A stretch of 64,000 bases of DNA, from contig QXVZ01020464.1 in the NCBI GenBank assembly GCA_008931825.1, forward strand, positions 35,049 to 99,048. Reading direction: 5' to 3'. The DNA is from Phallusia fumigata (taxonomy: Eukaryota; Chordata; Ascidiacea; Phlebobranchia; Ascidiidae). The position numbers were made by a program, and so were the translations under genes. The notes below the pieces were generated by a model. It saw only the letters and a list, made by a program, of their open reading frames with translations. It was not told the origin of the DNA and did not search any database. This document shows positions 61,301 through 64,000 of the stretch, in pieces; the first letter of the stretch is position 1, and every line of letters starts with the position of its first letter.

Positions 61301-63929
61301 CAGTTATTCATGTAATGCTACAGATTCCTTTGGGAGCTTTGAAGAACAATTTTTCTTAAATGTCTTCTGTGAGTCAGTTTTCCAAATGTGTTTGTGAACT
61401 GTTTACCAACCAACAGCATTCTTTTTCATACACATTAACCAAAATGTATTTTTTATCTTTTGCACTTTACAATTTTATGTCCCTACTTAATTTTTACATT
61501 AATTTTTTAAATATGTTGTGTTTGGAAAACATGGTAATTTTTAAATACCATGTTTTCTAAACACACCCCAAACCTAATTTTTTCAGTGATAAGTTTGTAA
61601 AAGGGACGGTTGCACATGTGAGTTATGTAACAGAAACTATAATGCACACAAAAACACTGGCACATTTTACCATTTTCTTGGGAATACTATGTACAGTTTA
61701 ATATGCTTTTGAGTACAAAAACTGACTATAAATTTTGTTAATAAAATAAAAGATTTACTCATTTAGGCGTGCACATACCTTATTGTTATTTTAAAAACTC
61801 ATGTTTGTTTGCAGATCACCCCTATAGGACCGAAAATAATAAGTGTACAGTTAATGAGACTTGCAAAATCGAACTTTCAGCAAATCCAGCTCCATCAATG
61901 TATGTTATATTTCCACCAGGTTAGTATGATCTGAGAAAAGTATTATTTAAACTTTGACTTTTATGTTTGCTTAATTTGATTTTAGAAACTGAGTCAGAAA
62001 ACCTGGAAATTTGGAATCAAAGCCTTTTAAACAATCAGTACATTTTAAGTTTTAAGGTGAGTAAACTTGATGTTTAACCATTGGTTGACTAGTGTTTTGA
62101 TGTACTGGCAGATTGAATTTATTACTTTTATTTAAACAAGAAATGACTTTTTAGGCAACATCTGTTGGAACATATCTATTGGAAGTGTCAAATAATGTCA
62201 ATGGAACACACAATATTACAATACATATTGTGGACGAAATGCATCAAACAAATGATGGTCAAACAGATAAATATCTAATAATTGGAATATCTGTTGCAGC
62301 TGTAGTTTTGCTTTCACTTGTAATTGGTCTGATTAATGTCATTTGGCAGCATTGCAGTGCAAAAAGTACGAAAATCATTGTTTGCAGCATGACAATTTTT
62401 GTTATTTACAGCAGTGTGTCAGCTCCTAATACTAAATAAAATTCAATAAAGTCAGTTCTTATTTGAAACACAAAATTCAAGTAAATTCAGGAATTACCCA
62501 GGCATACAAACTGTAACAAAGCTATACTGGTAAAATGTATTTTTTAGAATCTGTTGATAAAGAAGTTGTTAATAACCCACTTTATGGAAGCTTACCTGAT
62601 GGTGGGGAAAATGAAACTACATATGCTGTGGTAAATAAGAAAAATAAAAAGGAGATAAAAGTGAATGTTGCTTACCAGTCTACAACATCACCTGATATCA
62701 TTGAAGATGCCTATGGTGGTGTTGATAAAGGTAGAAGAAAACAGGAAATGCTTTTGTTTTGGTTTTTTCACCTTTTAATTTCAAATCTATTTTAAACTCA
62801 AAGTTTAACAAATATTTTTATTTTCACATTTTGTAGCTGGACCATCATCTCAGGAAGCCACAGAAACCTATGCTGTTGTTAACAAGAAAACTAAAAAAGG
62901 TTTGTTGCATGCAACCTATTTTGTGCTTTCTTGTGAACTTAAAAGAAACATCAATATTTAGAAAAAGTTAAAAAGTCAATGAAAGTGAATGTGGCTTATG
63001 TTCCGACCCCGGAAAACCCTGATGCCCCTGAGGAAGCCTATGCAGAAGTTAACAAGGCAAAGAAAAGCAAGGCAAAGAAGCAAAAACCAGGTAATTCAAC
63101 TTCTGTTACATCACATGTTAGTGGTTTACATAATCATTACATCAACAGGCTCAGGAGAAAAGGAAATAAAGGACAATATTTTGTATGCTACCACACAAGC
63201 TGGGGGGAGTATGGATGATGCTTATGCAGAGGTCAAGAAGGGAAACAAGAAGAAAACAACTGGTATCATAGACAAACAGATTGTTTTTTGGTCTGGTCCA
63301 TCAAAGCTTCCCGAGTGCTTTGACTTCATGTGGCAAACTTTTGCAAAATCAAGGATAAATAATTTTCTTAGACTAAGTTGATTTAAATACTTCGCAAATG
63401 ATAATGTTGAAAAACTTATTCCAGCCCCAAACATATTAGCCAAGTTACAGATTTAACTATTTCAGACTTTATCTACAGCTTGCAAAACATGTCTACCTTT
63501 AAATTTTTTAAACTAAGGACTCTGTATTCATAGGCAATGAAAATGGTGAATCAAGCAAAGGTGCAACGTACACTGTAGTGACCAAACCTAAAAAGAAAAA
63601 GAAAGAACCACCAACCAACCCCCCTCTAGATTCTGGTGAACATTTTGTTTGTAAATTATGTTGGATAAGATTATGGATTTGTGTATGTATATATATCTGC
63701 ACACCCATGGTAACTTTATTTTACTATTTTTTATTTTACTTGAAGTAACTAGATAGTATCTGACCAAAAGTTTTTAACAAAAGTAGATTGCACTAAACAA
63801 AAATATATAGAGTGAATTTAAGAAAAAATAACAAACCAATGGAAAGAATATTAAAAAGTTGTTTCATCACAATGTAATGTGTTAGACTCAGATGATGACC
63901 CATACAATGAACTTGACCTACATGGAAAG
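55338..63929 (+). CDS. CCP/Ig-domain receptor with multi-tyrosine cytoplasmic tail (partial, continues past window)
   Basis: Sixteen exons: 55338-55401, 56357-56677, 57481-57678, 58154-58284, 59004-59118, 60723-61040, 61102-61368, 61815-61919, 61986-62056, 62155-62365, 62548-62730, 62837-62899, 62962-63090, 63149-63262, 63534-63635, 63886-63929. Every junction keeps frame, giving 812 codons so far. Next acceptor (AAAGCAG) ends exactly at the window edge. Residues 1-16 are a signal peptide. Exon 2 is a Cys-rich CCP-like module. Exon 3 is a sushi/CCP domain (CPSNG, FQC, SCLADATWDG, LHC). Exons 4-5, 6, 7 and 8-10 form four Ig-like domains; the third is classic (VNCSF, YIWMNG, DIGSYSCNATD). The fourth has lost its second Cys (GTYLLEVSN). 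N-glycosylation sites are abundant. A membrane helix (570-594) leads to a Lys-rich tail with 11 tyrosines (YAVV twice, YAEV twice, YTVV, YNEL, NPLYGSL and others). The role is inferred: a cell-surface recognition and signalling receptor, perhaps immune or allorecognition. The polypyrimidine-poor acceptor of exon 4 is the weakest boundary. Confidence 0.85.
56806..57120. mobile_element. hAT-like MITE in receptor intron 2
   Basis: The ends CAGTGGCGCAAATCC and GGATTTACGCCCATG are inverted repeats matching at 13 of 15 positions. The flanking octamers (CACACAAT, AACATAGT) match at five of eight positions. A G-run (GGGGGGGAGGGGGG) follows the left end. A CRE word (ATGACGTCACAATGCA) inside is shared with 34,602. 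Confidence 0.5.
59532..60412 (+). mobile_element. Repeat-family element with internal tandem expansion, receptor intron 5
   Basis: It begins GGGTGCCCTTCCCTGAAGGG and ends GGTAAGCCACCC. Read inward, the two ends (GGGTGCCCTTCCC and GGGTGGCTTACC) are similar, suggesting inverted termini. The last 320 bases match the DSE-intron copy at 42,226-42,545 on the opposite strand. No transposase frame is seen. Confidence 0.65.
59640..60195 (+). repeat. 128-129-bp tandem repeat, about four copies
   Basis: GGGTTAAATTATTAAAC or its variants recur at 59,743, 59,871, 60,000 and 60,129, that is at steps of 128, 129 and 129 bases. Each is followed by a CACAGTTTGTA-type word and preceded by TTACCCCGCTAGCCCCCT-like sequence. 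The two middle copies are nearly identical. Confidence 0.88.
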
Positions 63930-64000
63930 GTAAGGTTCTAAAGTATTCTAAATTATTGAAGTAGAAAGACCACAAATTTAATGTGTTTTTGTTAAAGCAG

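Noticed and set aside
1-64000. CRISPR arrays, bacterial operons, rRNA genes
   Set aside because: None seen; spliced genes and repeat types are those of an animal genome.

Overview
This is eukaryotic, AT-rich DNA with multi-exon genes. The genes are chordate-type: ceramide synthase with a Hox-like domain, pallidin, an inhibitory SMAD, a dermatan-sulfate epimerase with a sulfotransferase-like domain, and a CCP/immunoglobulin receptor. Together with fairly compact introns and many short hAT-type elements and tRNA-derived repeats, this suggests a tunicate, probably an ascidian near Ciona. The organism is an inference; no species marker was identified. All exon boundaries were read by hand from GT/AG sites, reading phase and family similarity, with no transcript evidence.

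Layout from left to right. 0.3-1.4 kb (-): La RNA-binding protein, uninterrupted coding region. 8.5-9.6 kb (+): ceramide synthase, also uninterrupted. 10.4-11.2 kb (-): BLOC1S6/pallidin, two exons. 22.8-31.0 kb (+): an inhibitory SMAD (Smad6/7 type), four coding exons, with a GC-rich block containing a perfect palindromic SMAD-binding element about 1.2 kb before its start codon. 40.6-47.9 kb (-): a DSE/DSEL-type epimerase, eleven exons, 1184 aa. 49.7-53.1 kb (-): an unrecognised predicted secreted protein, three exons, 206 aa. 55.3 kb to the right edge (+): a type I receptor, at least sixteen exons, still open at the window end.

The long gaps (1.4-8.4, 12.6-22.7 and 31-40.6 kb) and the 6.5-kb intron 3 of the SMAD gene hold no exon I can support. 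They contain GC-rich patches, CRE palindromes, short inverted-repeat elements (two with perfect 8-bp target duplications) and tRNA-like SINE fragments. A separate repeat family occurs once in a DSE intron and once in a receptor intron, where its 128-129-bp internal unit is expanded to about four copies.

The genes are functionally unrelated and there is no operon. La and CerS are head-to-head, CerS and BLOC1S6 tail-to-tail, BLOC1S6 and SMAD head-to-head, SMAD and DSE tail-to-tail. The most unusual item is the receptor. It has a signal peptide, one CCP-like and one clear CCP module, four Ig-like domains, a membrane helix, and a cytoplasmic tail built from phase-1 mini-exons. The tail carries eleven tyrosines, eight of them pairing at 13-14-residue spacing, which resembles an expanded ITAM/ITIM-like signalling tail.
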